64,000 nucleotides of DNA from Kistimonas sp964291505. GTDB lineage: Bacteria > Pseudomonadota > Gammaproteobacteria > Pseudomonadales > Endozoicomonadaceae. This document shows positions 9,017 through 17,656 of this stretch, in pieces. Position 1 is the first letter of the stretch. The number at the start of each line of letters is the position of its first letter. The stretch is from assembly GCA_964291505.2 (NCBI GenBank), contig OZ220216.1:310001-374000 (forward strand), read 5' to 3'. The position numbers were made by a program, and so were the translations under genes. The notes beneath the pieces are model-generated. The model saw only the letters and a program-made list of their open reading frames with translations, did no database searches and was not told the origin of the DNA.

Positions 9017-9457
9017 TCATGGATTAATCCTCATTGTTCTGACATCCTTTCCTTTGTCGACTATCACGATAATTCTTCCATCGCCATACTTTTCCATTAA
9101 GTTCAGATCATCAACAAGAAGATTAGAAACCAATCCATTCTCCCGAGGCACAATGCCACGTGACGCTGTTCCATCGCATCTTGAGTACAAAGAGGCAATT
9201 TGTTTCTTCAGAGAAGGTATTGTCCATGCAGGTGCTTGAAGCGTTGCATAACCAACAAGACCGTAAACGAATCGTTCGAGCCTGATATCAAATTCATGTA
9301 TCACCGGTTCAGCGGTAATCACCTGCTGTACATACTTATTGTTCAGCATATCTTCACAGTCTTCGACAATGGGAATGACAATGGTCTGATCATTGGCCTT
9401 GGTCGAACTGAAAATAACTAACAGGCACAATGTGAAGAAACAGCGAAGTAAGAGCAT
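9017..9457 (-). CDS. Small secreted protein of unknown function
   Basis: 146 residues with a clear N-terminal signal peptide (MLLLRCFFTLCLLVIFSS, then a small-residue cleavage region). The mature part has only two cysteines and no motif I recognise. It is probably periplasmic or secreted. It is a single gene between two cassettes of unrelated function and converges on the hairpin at 8968. Function unknown. Confidence 0.65.
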   Translation of the reverse strand: MLLLRCFFTLCLLVIFSSTKANDQTIVIPIVEDCEDMLNNKYVQQVITAEPVIHEFDIRLERFVYGLVGYATLQAPAWTIPSLKKQIASLYSRCDGTASRGIVPRENGLVSNLLVDDLNLMEKYGDGRIIVIVDKGKDVRTMRINP

Positions 9458-9547
9458 ACATTTTCCCTATACATCTTTATTGCCTGTTTTAAACCAACAG
9501 CATGCCACCATCATTGACTGAAACCGTTTTATTCTTGTTGCTTATGG

Positions 9548-9904
9548 TCAGGCCTCATACTGCTCTGTCCACTGTTTCAGTTGTTGAAGAATGCCCAGCA
9601 ATGACTGCCCCAGTGCAGTGATTTCATAGCTGACGGCCACCGGACGATCACTGATCACTTCCCGCTTCACCAGCCCCTGCTGCTCCATTTCCTTGAGGCG
9701 TTGATCAATCATTTTCTTGCTGGCGCCACTCATCTGCCGACACAGTGCATTGAAGCGCACCGGGCCGTCTTTCAGATGCCAGAGGATGGAGCCTTTCCAT
9801 TTGCCACCGATAATGCGCATGCCGCGCTCAATGGGACAGGGTTGGTTGCAGGTTGTTTGTGCTGTATCCGTTTGCGGCGTGCTGTCTGTGATTGCGCTCA
9901 TCAT
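9548..9904 (-). CDS. HxlR-family transcriptional regulator
   Basis: A 118-residue MarR-like winged-helix regulator of the HxlR/YodB group. It has the family signature CPIERGMRIIGGKWKGSILW, with the redox-type cysteine next to the first helix, then the recognition helix KKMIDQRLKEMEQQGLV and wing VSYEITALGQSL. It is transcribed divergently from an NAD(P)H oxidoreductase and a peroxiredoxin-like gene; HxlR proteins frequently sense quinones or electrophiles and repress such a neighbour. The 100-base divergent region is AT-rich and should hold the operator. Confidence 0.9.
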   Translation of the reverse strand: MMSAITDSTPQTDTAQTTCNQPCPIERGMRIIGGKWKGSILWHLKDGPVRFNALCRQMSGASKKMIDQRLKEMEQQGLVKREVISDRPVAVSYEITALGQSLLGILQQLKQWTEQYEA

Positions 9905-10004
9905 ATAATTGAGTGGTTACAAAAAGTATACTGGTTGACTTCGGTTACCTATCTTACAAAAATAATGAACATGTCGTCTATATAGACATTTTTAGGGGGA
10001 ATCA

Positions 10005-10586
10005 ATGAACGTACTCATCATTAATGCGCATCAACATTATCCATTCTCTGAAGGTAAACTGAATCAGTCGTTAGTCGAGCTGGCCAGGGAGGTGCTGGAA
10101 AACAAAGGGTATCAACTGCAATTCACTCGCATGGACGAAGCCTATGATGTTTCGGCAGAACTGGAAAAACATACCTGGGCGGATGTCATTATTGTACAGG
10201 CGCCAGTGAACTGGATGGGGATGCCCTGGACCTTCAAAAAATACATGGACGACGTCTACACTGCCGGTATGGGTGGCGAACTCTGTAATGGTGACGGACG
10301 CAGTCGTGATGATGCTTCCCGCCAGTACGGCTGCGGCGGCACATTGCAGGGAAAACGGTATATGCTGTCACTGACCTTCAATGCACCCCAAGCTGCGTTT
10401 GATGACCCTGACCAGTACCTGTTCCAGGGCAAAGGGGTGGATGACCTGTTCTTCCCCATGCACATGAACTTCCGCTTCTTTGGCATGGAACCCATCGACA
10501 CCTTCGTGTGCTACGACGTCATGAAAAACCCGTCCATTGAACAGGATTTCAGGCGTTTCCAGCAACACCTCAGCCAGCACCTGTAA
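10005..10586 (+). CDS. NAD(P)H-dependent flavin oxidoreductase, MdaB/NQO1-like
   Basis: A 193-residue flavodoxin-fold protein of the NAD(P)H:quinone oxidoreductase 2 family (MdaB/KefF). The N-terminus is the flavin phosphate-binding strand (VLIINAHQHYPFSEGKLNQS) and the central QAPVNWMGMPWTFKKYMD is typical of MdaB. It would reduce quinones by two electrons in the cytoplasm. It is divergent from the HxlR regulator and followed 14 bases later by a peroxiredoxin-like gene, so the two are probably co-transcribed as a quinone/peroxide response unit. MdaB itself is a strong candidate name. Confidence 0.85.
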   Translation: MNVLIINAHQHYPFSEGKLNQSLVELAREVLENKGYQLQFTRMDEAYDVSAELEKHTWADVIIVQAPVNWMGMPWTFKKYMDDVYTAGMGGELCNGDGRSRDDASRQYGCGGTLQGKRYMLSLTFNAPQAAFDDPDQYLFQGKGVDDLFFPMHMNFRFFGMEPIDTFVCYDVMKNPSIEQDFRRFQQHLSQHL

Positions 10587-10600
10587 ACCGGAGGCCCATC

Positions 10601-11146
10601 ATGAACACTTCTCCCAAATTGAATGCAGGCAGTGCGTTTCCGTCAATTACCGTTAAAACCATAGATGATACTGCGCTGACATTGGGGCAGCCGCGAGGCG
10701 ATGCGACCTGGCAGATGGTGGTGGTTTATCGCGGACGACACTGCCCGCTGTGCACCAAATTCCTGAATCATCTGGAAGATATCAAAGAACGGCTGGCTGC
10801 GATTGGCATTGATCTGGTTGCGGTGTCTGCTGATTCCCGCGAGCAGCTTCAGTCGCACAGGGAAAAACTTTTTGTGTCCTTCCCGCTGGCCTATGGTTTG
10901 CCGTTAGAAGCCATGAAAACCCTGGGTCTATATATTTCTGTACCCCGTTCCGAGCAGGAAACCGACCATAACTTTGCCGAACCCGGCTTATTTGTGGTGA
11001 ATGAGGAAGGCAATATCCAGGTTATCGATATTTCCAACAATCCGTTTGTACGGCCTGATCTTGAAGTGCTGGCCTCAGGGCTCGAGTGGATCAGGAATCC
11101 GGAAAACAACTATCCAATTCGTGGTACTTATTCGTACGGTTTTTAA
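10601..11146 (+). CDS. Peroxiredoxin-like (AhpC/TSA) thioredoxin-fold protein
   Basis: 181 residues with a thioredoxin-like fold. The active-site segment is VYRGRHCPLCTKFLNHLEDI, a CxxC version of the peroxidatic cysteine loop seen in the peroxiredoxin-like AhpC/TSA family, followed by DLVAVSADS. It probably reduces peroxides or disulfides in the cytoplasm. It is 14 bases after the quinone reductase and starts with its own GGAGG ribosome site, so it belongs to that operon. It ends before a long inverted repeat facing cutC. Confidence 0.83.
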   Translation: MNTSPKLNAGSAFPSITVKTIDDTALTLGQPRGDATWQMVVVYRGRHCPLCTKFLNHLEDIKERLAAIGIDLVAVSADSREQLQSHREKLFVSFPLAYGLPLEAMKTLGLYISVPRSEQETDHNFAEPGLFVVNEEGNIQVIDISNNPFVRPDLEVLASGLEWIRNPENNYPIRGTYSYGF

Positions 11147-11195
11147 GAACCATATTTTGTGACGTTATACAAAGCAACGGATGTCGCATTTAAAC

Positions 11196-11240
11196 GCCTG
11201 ATCTGACAGCCACTCTATCCGGGAAACTGTCAGATCAGGC
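11196..11240. terminator. Long hairpin between convergent genes
   Basis: Perfect 14-bp arms (GCCTGATCTGACAG at 11196-11209 and its complement at 11227-11240) with a 17-base loop, between the peroxiredoxin-like gene (+) and cutC (-). There is no strong T-run, so it could equally be an RNA-stabilising 3' structure. Confidence 0.7.
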
Positions 11241-11300
11241 TATGTGTTTATAAACATCACTCTAAGATTAAATGCGATATAGAGTAATGTGAGCATTCAC

Positions 11301-13739
11301 TTACTTATTGTTGTCCAGCATCGTACGGCTGATGATTTCATCCTGCACCTCTTTGCACAACTCCACAAAAAAGGCGCTGTAGCCTGCCACACGCACCATC
11401 AGCCCGCGATGAGCCTCGGGGTGCTTCTGTGCATCGCGCAGCAGTTCATCGTCGAGGTAGTTAAACTGCATCTGTCCGTTACCCATTATGGAGGCGGTTC
11501 GCAGCAGGTTGATAATGCCGGCTTCACCCTCCGGGGTTTCCAGAGACCCTTTGACCAGCTTGAAGTTGTGGGCCATGCCAAGGCTCATGGATTCCACGTT
11601 GATCTTGCTGACGGATTTGATGATCGCGGTAGGCCCCAGCCGGTCTGCACCCTGGGAGGGACTCATGCCATCAGACAACGGCGCGCCAGCCATACGGCCA
11701 TTAGGGGTTGCACTGACCATTTCTCCCAGCGGGGTATTGAACGACTGTGACAGCGTACCGTGAATCATCCGGGCATACAGGGAGCGGTGCTGGTTCATGG
11801 TTTTTTCGGTGAAATCGACGATGTCTGCCGTGATCTTGTCTGCGTAGTCGTCATCGTTACCGAATTTGGGAGCATTCAGACAATCCCGCTGAATGTGTTC
11901 AAACCCTTCCCAATTTGCAGCGAGCGCTTGTTTGAGCTCCGTGAGGGTGTACTTCTTCTCATCAAACACGAGCTTTCGGATAGCCGTCATACTGTCGGCA
12001 TAGGTACCCAGACCGGCAAAGATGGTGCCGGGGCCTTCATACAGCACGGCACCGCCAGCGGTGACATCCCTTCCGCTTTGCATGCAGCCATCGACGAACA
12101 GCGACATATACGGCGTAGGCATGGTATCTCGCACCAGCTTCTGGTTGATCAAGGTTCCCCTGGCGGTCAGTTCGATAATGTGTGCCAGTTGTTGTTTAAC
12201 GGCGGCATCAAACTGCTCGTAGGTGGTGAACAGTTCCAGTTCGCCGGTATCCAAACCCTGTTGTGTACCGTGTGAAACCATCACCCCGCGATTCAATACC
12301 AGCTCAATGGCAATGGGCCACTGGGTAAATCCGCCCACCGTCCACTGATGGATGCGTCCGGATTTCTGGGGTTCCACACAGCCCATCAGGCAATAATCCC
12401 GCGCGTCATCAAAGTCGAAACCCTTGCGCAGCATCATGCGGATATGGGCATCGTCGAAATGGCAGGCGGGCATGCCACCACCGGCCTTAATCACCTCGAC
12501 AATCTTTTTCAGGTAAGGCAGGGGGGACTGATTGTGGATACGGCAGGCTAGTGACGGTTGGTAAACATTTACTTTGCGTACAGCGTCCATGACCAGATAT
12601 GTCAGCGCGTTGGTGGCATCGCCCCCTTCACGTTTCTGCCCGCCCACGCAGAGATTGATAAAGGGCATATAGCCAGCAAAGTATTTCGCGGTGGCTTCCG
12701 GGGTGTACCAGATCATCTCGGCGCATTTGAGAATAAAGCAGCTCATCAGCTCCAGGGCTTGTTCTTCCTTCAGTGCACCAGATGCTATGTCCGCGGCAAA
12801 GCAGGGATACACATACTGGTCGAAACGACCCAGTGACGTACTGCACTGGTTTTCTTCCATCAGAAACAGGGATTGGATAGTCCAGATGGCCTGCAGGGCT
12901 TCCTGGAAAGTCTGTGGAGGGTTGGCTGGGACTCGTGCATTGATGGCGGCGATGGTTTCCAGCTCAATCTTGCGAACCGAATCCGTTTCTTTCTCCGCCA
13001 GTTCCAGTGCATAGGCTGAGAGTCGGTTGGCATAGGTCAGGATGCCGTCACAGGTGATGATGGCAGCCTGGTAGTAATGGATACGTTCCTGGTCGCTGGA
13101 ATCGCTATCGATTAATTCTGCTAGATGCGCTTCCGCTTCAGCCTTCACACCATTGATTCCCTTGGTGAACAGGATGATGTCGTATCCTGGGCTGGTATCA
13201 CCGCCACCACTGGTATGGTGGTAGGAAAGGTCACTGATACAGGCCTCAGCGGAAAACGACCACAGACCGGCATCACGAAACTTGGTTTCACAGGCTTCAT
13301 CCAGTGACTTGCCTTCCCAGAACGGGAAGATTTCATCACGAAGCGTGACCTTGTCGTTTTCACTGATCCGGTAAGGGTCCTGTGAACGGGTACCAATGGT
13401 ATCAATTTCATCACGCAGCCAGCGCCAGGCGGTATCCGGCGAAAAGGCGCCGGCACGAGGTTTGCCACAGGGGTGGCCGACAATCAGTTCATCCTTCTGA
13501 ATCAGCAGGGGGGCCGTTTCACAGGCGCGCTTAAAGCCCGTGGCGCGCAGGACGTTTTTTGGCAGGTGCGCATGCGATCTGACCACTTCGGTATACGCCA
13601 GTGCCCGGCCAATGGTGATGCTGGGCTTAACGGCCAGATAAGCATCTTTCAGGCGTTGCAACCGTTCAGGCAGCCCCGCGTTCTGATTATCGAAATTTGT
13701 GGCGAAATCACCTGCGGCAACGGTGGGAATGACTGACAT
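11301..13739 (-). CDS. cutC: Glycyl radical enzyme, choline trimethylamine-lyase (CutC) type
   Basis: A complete 812-residue glycyl radical enzyme. The radical glycine is Gly786 in RVAGYSAFF and the thiyl cysteine is Cys454 in LMGCVEPQKSG. Comparing with the published Desulfovibrio alaskensis CutC active site (Tyr208, Asp216, Phe395, Cys489, Glu491, Thr502, Gly821), every residue is found here at a constant offset of 35: Tyr173, Asp181, Phe360, Cys454, Glu456, Thr467 and Gly786. This supports cleavage of choline to trimethylamine and acetaldehyde under anoxia. No activating radical-SAM enzyme (CutD) or microcompartment gene lies beside it in this window. Isethionate lyase and other GCVEP-type enzymes are the main alternatives. 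Start ATG 13739 is in a normal position; family length without the N-terminal extension fits. Confidence 0.82.
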   Translation of the reverse strand: MSVIPTVAAGDFATNFDNQNAGLPERLQRLKDAYLAVKPSITIGRALAYTEVVRSHAHLPKNVLRATGFKRACETAPLLIQKDELIVGHPCGKPRAGAFSPDTAWRWLRDEIDTIGTRSQDPYRISENDKVTLRDEIFPFWEGKSLDEACETKFRDAGLWSFSAEACISDLSYHHTSGGGDTSPGYDIILFTKGINGVKAEAEAHLAELIDSDSSDQERIHYYQAAIITCDGILTYANRLSAYALELAEKETDSVRKIELETIAAINARVPANPPQTFQEALQAIWTIQSLFLMEENQCSTSLGRFDQYVYPCFAADIASGALKEEQALELMSCFILKCAEMIWYTPEATAKYFAGYMPFINLCVGGQKREGGDATNALTYLVMDAVRKVNVYQPSLACRIHNQSPLPYLKKIVEVIKAGGGMPACHFDDAHIRMMLRKGFDFDDARDYCLMGCVEPQKSGRIHQWTVGGFTQWPIAIELVLNRGVMVSHGTQQGLDTGELELFTTYEQFDAAVKQQLAHIIELTARGTLINQKLVRDTMPTPYMSLFVDGCMQSGRDVTAGGAVLYEGPGTIFAGLGTYADSMTAIRKLVFDEKKYTLTELKQALAANWEGFEHIQRDCLNAPKFGNDDDYADKITADIVDFTEKTMNQHRSLYARMIHGTLSQSFNTPLGEMVSATPNGRMAGAPLSDGMSPSQGADRLGPTAIIKSVSKINVESMSLGMAHNFKLVKGSLETPEGEAGIINLLRTASIMGNGQMQFNYLDDELLRDAQKHPEAHRGLMVRVAGYSAFFVELCKEVQDEIISRTMLDNNK

Positions 13740-13956
13740 CGAAAGCCTCTTGCGTGCAGAAGGATGACAATGCGAAATTTCAGCATGCAGGCTTCCCGAT
13801 TACGTTGACGTGTCGCAAGTTTTCATACTGAAGATAAGAGTGAACTGCTCACATTCATTAGTTGAGTTACGGAGGGCTTTTTCAGTACGAAAGTTGGCAG
13901 GTGAACTAATGAGAATTTCTACATGCTATAAATCGACCTTTCGTGTAATCAATACA

Positions 13957-15129
13957 TCATGACGATTTTTCAAAAACAATATTGTGTTTAATGAGTAAGG
14001 GGCTTACCGATGGATGCTTTATATTGAGTTTGTAAATAGGACTATTAATTGACGTTTTCTTTTTTGTGTCCGGTTTTGTAATGTGTTTTAGGGTGCCTTT
14101 TGTGTAGTGATGTCTCAAGTTTCGAGAAAAATTTTCATATGACATATTCCTGATTCCCTTTTTTTGCCCCCATCGTTTAGCCAGTTCATGGCGATCTATG
14201 GTACTTAAAGCAAAAATAAACGTGCCATTCTTCTTTGTTTTGTCCCAATGAAGAATGTCGTCTTTTTTTATCTCTTCAATAATGAAGTCAAGCAGTGAGA
14301 TCTGTGCTTTTTTTTCTTTCTTCATATGCGGTGTAGTGCTGAGCCCCTGTGTAGTGCTGTCGCGAATAGATGTTGTTGAATCACATGCTTCTGTATCGTT
14401 AATCATGGTTGGGAGGGGTTTCTCACAGTTTGGCGATGGAAGCTGTAATGTTTGCCATTGCAGTAGGTCACTGGTGTCTTCAGGTGACTTGGTATCGGGT
14501 TCGATCACATTGGTAGATGATTCGGACGTTGTTTCAGGGCTGCTGTCCAATGCTTTCGGGGATGCCTGTTCAGGATGCTTCAATCTCCCATCATCAATGC
14601 CAGAGGACAATTGCAGGAAATCGGCAAGTTGCCATCCTTGCCAACAGGGTTCATCAATCAATATGTCCGAGGGATATGAGGCCTCTTGTAAAGTCGTTGA
14701 TGGTATTAGGTCGCTGAACTCAGAACATAAATAGTCTGTTATTTCGCTGAGTGAACTTAATGGAAGAACAGGCTCCTCACCACTGGCAGAAGGTATAGAG
14801 TTGTCGGTATCAAGCCTCGTGTTCGGTGTGCAAAAGATATCTGAAGGCCTCACACATTCAGGATTGACATCGTCCGATCCTGCCAGAAGGTCTTGCAGAG
14901 CAAGAGTGCTATAGCAGGATGATGGTGTGGATACAGTGTGGTCCGGACTAGCTACAGACAGATTTCGTTCTGTTAGCGAAGTGTCAGGCTGCCAGGCCAG
15001 TGACGCCAGAAAAGAATAGGGGTGTTCTGCCATGATGGCTATTGTTGTCTCCGAGAGTACTGTTTCTGAAAAGGTATGATCGAGTAATGCTGGAGTAGGG
15101 AAGGTTGTAGATGATATGGATGATTTCAT
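13957..15129 (-). CDS. ETS-like DNA-binding domain protein (candidate nuclear effector)
   Basis: 390 residues from the ATG at 15129, chosen because ACGGAATACGC precedes it as in the paralogue at 18845-21211; an upstream start at 15204 is possible. Residues about 1-270 are Ser/Thr/Asp-rich and look disordered. Residues about 276-370 resemble the animal ETS winged helix: LLDFIIEEI (helix 1), ILHW, GTFIF (strands), LAKRWGQKKG (helix 2 with RWG at 319-321), then MSYENFSRNLRHHYTKG (recognition helix) with Arg336 and Arg339 in the RxxR spacing that reads GGA in ETS factors. The tail PIYKLNIKH...KHNIVFE is shared with the paralogue. ETS domains are known from animals, so transfer from a host and action on host chromatin are plausible but unproven. 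Single gene on the minus strand upstream of cutC. Confidence 0.8.
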   Translation of the reverse strand: MKSSISSTTFPTPALLDHTFSETVLSETTIAIMAEHPYSFLASLAWQPDTSLTERNLSVASPDHTVSTPSSCYSTLALQDLLAGSDDVNPECVRPSDIFCTPNTRLDTDNSIPSASGEEPVLPLSSLSEITDYLCSEFSDLIPSTTLQEASYPSDILIDEPCWQGWQLADFLQLSSGIDDGRLKHPEQASPKALDSSPETTSESSTNVIEPDTKSPEDTSDLLQWQTLQLPSPNCEKPLPTMINDTEACDSTTSIRDSTTQGLSTTPHMKKEKKAQISLLDFIIEEIKKDDILHWDKTKKNGTFIFALSTIDRHELAKRWGQKKGIRNMSYENFSRNLRHHYTKGTLKHITKPDTKKKTSINSPIYKLNIKHPSVSPLLIKHNIVFEKSS

Positions 15130-15449
15130 GCGTATTCCGTTATTGCACGTTGATACAGAGTGGGTACAGGGTATTCTTATCCGCAAGCATTCGCTTGTTA
15201 TCAATAATATTTGAGAAACAAAAAAGCCTTATGTTCATACCCGCTGTCAGTGCTGCTGACCAACTGGTTATTAACGGATAAAGAGGGATTAACTAGCGGC
15301 CCCGCCGCAGGTCTACACTGGTAAGTCTGTTACACGTGTTGTATCAGCCCGGTTGCATTCCGTCAGGCTGTTCCGCCCAGGGCGGCCGCTCTAACCCGGA
15401 ATGTGCGTTTCCGAGCAGCGGTTGGATTCGGTAAAACGGCAGGTGTTGT

Positions 15450-16634
15450 ATGAAGGGTGATAATGGCGATGAAGCGGTAAAAGACGTCGAGCTCAAGGGC
15501 TTCTGGTGGAAGCGGTTCTTTTACTCGAGTACCGGGGGAGGGCGCGACTATGCCATGGGGCCCAACTGGTTTGCCTCGGTCATGGGAACCGGCATTATCG
15601 CCAATGCCGCCGCATCGTTACCGTTGTTTTCAGACCAGCTGCATGTGTTTGCCGTGATCGTATGGATACTGGCCTGCATGATGCTGGTCGGTTTGCTGCT
15701 GGCGACACTGAACCCGCTGGTTCAGCACCAGGGGGTCTGGAAACACCATTTCAATGATCCCACCATGGTGCAGTTTTATGGTGCTCCGCCCATGGCGATG
15801 CTGACGATCGCCGGTGGCACGGTGTTGGTTGGGGCGCCGTACCTGGGGCAGGCGCTGGCCGTGAATATTGCCTGGGTACTGTGGTTTATCGGTACGTTGC
15901 TTGGTCTGGCGACGGCAGTCGTTATTCCTTTTCGTCTGTTTACCCATTTTGAAGTCTCGCCCGATTCAGCCTTTGGCGGCTGGCTGATGCCTGTCGTTCC
16001 GCCCATGGTGTCTGCAGCCATCGGGGCGATTCTTGTGCCTTATGCACCGGTGGGTGTTTTGCGTGAAACCCTGTTTTATGTCTGCTTCAGCCTGTTCGGG
16101 CTCAGCCTGATCGCTGCCTTTATTGTTATCGTGATGATCTGGAGCCGGTTGGCGCACCATGGCACGACCGGTTCGTCGCGTGTACCGACGTTATGGATTG
16201 TCCTGGGGCCGCTGGGGCAATCGATGACCGCCGCAGGCATCCTTGGGACAGTCGCCATCGGCGCCGTGCCTGACTTTATTGCGAAGGGTTTTGAGGTGTT
16301 TGCGGTGCTTTACAGCATCCCTGTTTTTGGCTTTATCGTGTTGTGGACATGCCTTGCCATGCTCCTGACCCTTCGGGCGAGACGCCGGCATATGCGTTTC
16401 GCTCTCACATACTGGTCGTTTACGTTCCCGGTCGGCACCTGCGTCACCGGTATGGCACAGCTGGCGCATCACACCGGTTCGCCGTTGTTTCAGTGGGCCA
16501 GCGTGCTTTACTATGCGGCCTTGTTGCTGGCCTGGTGCCTGGCGGCATTTGGTACCACCCGGGGGATCATGCAGGGGCATATTCTGAAGCATCCTGCACC
16601 ACCGAATGTGCCGATTAAGCCGATGAAAGGGTAA
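15450..16634 (+). CDS. TDT/SLAC1-family membrane transporter (TehA-like)
   Basis: 394 residues with ten strongly hydrophobic segments and the family start motif NWFASVMGTGIIANAAASLP. The TDT family includes TehA, yeast Mae1 (malate), Ssu1 (sulfite) and plant SLAC1; they are trimeric anion channels or uniporters with a conserved gating phenylalanine. Length is usual. The long leader between 15205 and 15449 is GC-rich and contains no gene. Substrate undecided: C4-dicarboxylate, sulfite or another small anion. It converges with the ArgP-like gene. Confidence 0.87.
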   Translation: MKGDNGDEAVKDVELKGFWWKRFFYSSTGGGRDYAMGPNWFASVMGTGIIANAAASLPLFSDQLHVFAVIVWILACMMLVGLLLATLNPLVQHQGVWKHHFNDPTMVQFYGAPPMAMLTIAGGTVLVGAPYLGQALAVNIAWVLWFIGTLLGLATAVVIPFRLFTHFEVSPDSAFGGWLMPVVPPMVSAAIGAILVPYAPVGVLRETLFYVCFSLFGLSLIAAFIVIVMIWSRLAHHGTTGSSRVPTLWIVLGPLGQSMTAAGILGTVAIGAVPDFIAKGFEVFAVLYSIPVFGFIVLWTCLAMLLTLRARRRHMRFALTYWSFTFPVGTCVTGMAQLAHHTGSPLFQWASVLYYAALLLAWCLAAFGTTRGIMQGHILKHPAPPNVPIKPMKG

Positions 16635-16658
16635 GTGCCTGCAGCAATCGCCCCTGTT

Positions 16659-17540
16659 TTACCGAGATTTATCTGCAACCTCAAACAGGCGCTTTTCAAG
16701 GCGGGTAATGGTTTCCGATTCCAGATCCCAGCGTTTCCAGTAGAGGTCAACGGTGACCTTTCCGGGGTTCAGGATTTGAAAGCTGTTCTTGCTGGCTGAC
16801 TTTTCAATAAACAGACCCGGCATCATGGCCCAGCCCATATTGCTCATGATGGCGTCCATGATCAGATGAGTGCTGGGAATATACGATACCCGGGTCATTT
16901 CACGGCGCATGCCCAGCTGTTCCAGATACCGTACGGCCAGGTCATCGTATTGGTCATGACAAATGACAGGTGCCGTTGCAAGGCTCTCTTCGGTGATGCC
17001 GCTATGTCCAAAATGCTGGCGGAAGAATGTGCGGGAACAAACGCCATAATAAATCAACGACCCCAGTCGGTCGCTTTTACAGCCCGGAATGTTATCCGCC
17101 ACAGACGTCACCGCACCTAGCACCTCCCCCCGCCTTAACAGTTCTAACGTTGATTTGTTATCCGCAACACGGACATCCATGTTGATCGGGTTGTCTTGCT
17201 GTACAGCCTCAATCACATCCATAAACCAGCAGTTGAGGGAATCATGGTTCACGGCGACGGACACGGTATGGCCGGATGCCTGCGTTTTCCTGATGAGTGA
17301 ATGTTCGATTTCACTGTGCAGCAGTATGACTTTGCGGGCATGCTGCAACACCTGTTCACCAATATCAGTAATGCGAGGCGGCAGGCTGCGGATGAGTACC
17401 GGCTGCCCGAGGCTGTTTTCAAGGCTTTTGATGCGTTGCGATATCGCACCCGGCGTAATGTGCAGTTTTTTGGCAGCCCCATCAAAACTACCGGTATCGA
17501 CGATGGCGACCAGGGTTTCCAGTTCACGACGATCAAGCAT
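16659..17540 (-). CDS. LysR-family regulator, ArgP-like
   Basis: A 293-residue LysR regulator. The N-terminal winged HTH (LETLVAIVDTGSFDGAAKKL, then GAISQRIKSLENSLGQPV) closely matches ArgP/IciA, and the remaining 200 residues form the effector domain. ArgP senses lysine and arginine and activates arginine export and related genes. It is divergent from a ureohydrolase gene with about 116 bases between the starts, so that enzyme is the likely target. Start ATG 17540 (MLDRRELE) is preferred over 17552, which adds four residues. Name given as similarity only. Confidence 0.87.
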   Translation of the reverse strand: MLDRRELETLVAIVDTGSFDGAAKKLHITPGAISQRIKSLENSLGQPVLIRSLPPRITDIGEQVLQHARKVILLHSEIEHSLIRKTQASGHTVSVAVNHDSLNCWFMDVIEAVQQDNPINMDVRVADNKSTLELLRRGEVLGAVTSVADNIPGCKSDRLGSLIYYGVCSRTFFRQHFGHSGITEESLATAPVICHDQYDDLAVRYLEQLGMRREMTRVSYIPSTHLIMDAIMSNMGWAMMPGLFIEKSASKNSFQILNPGKVTVDLYWKRWDLESETITRLEKRLFEVADKSR

Positions 17541-17656
17541 TTTCCACAACATACCCGATTTATAATTACTAAAGATACTATAAGATTTTTAGTTATATTT
17601 AATATGCGCTGGTCAATACACTCTGCTGTAAACACTATGACATCAGAGAAACGTCG

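Noticed and set aside
13957..15129. IRF- or HMG-type rather than ETS-type DNA-binding domain
   Set aside because: The tryptophan-repeat pattern of IRF and the three-helix HMG pattern are missing, whereas RWG plus R-x-x-R in the last helix follows ETS.
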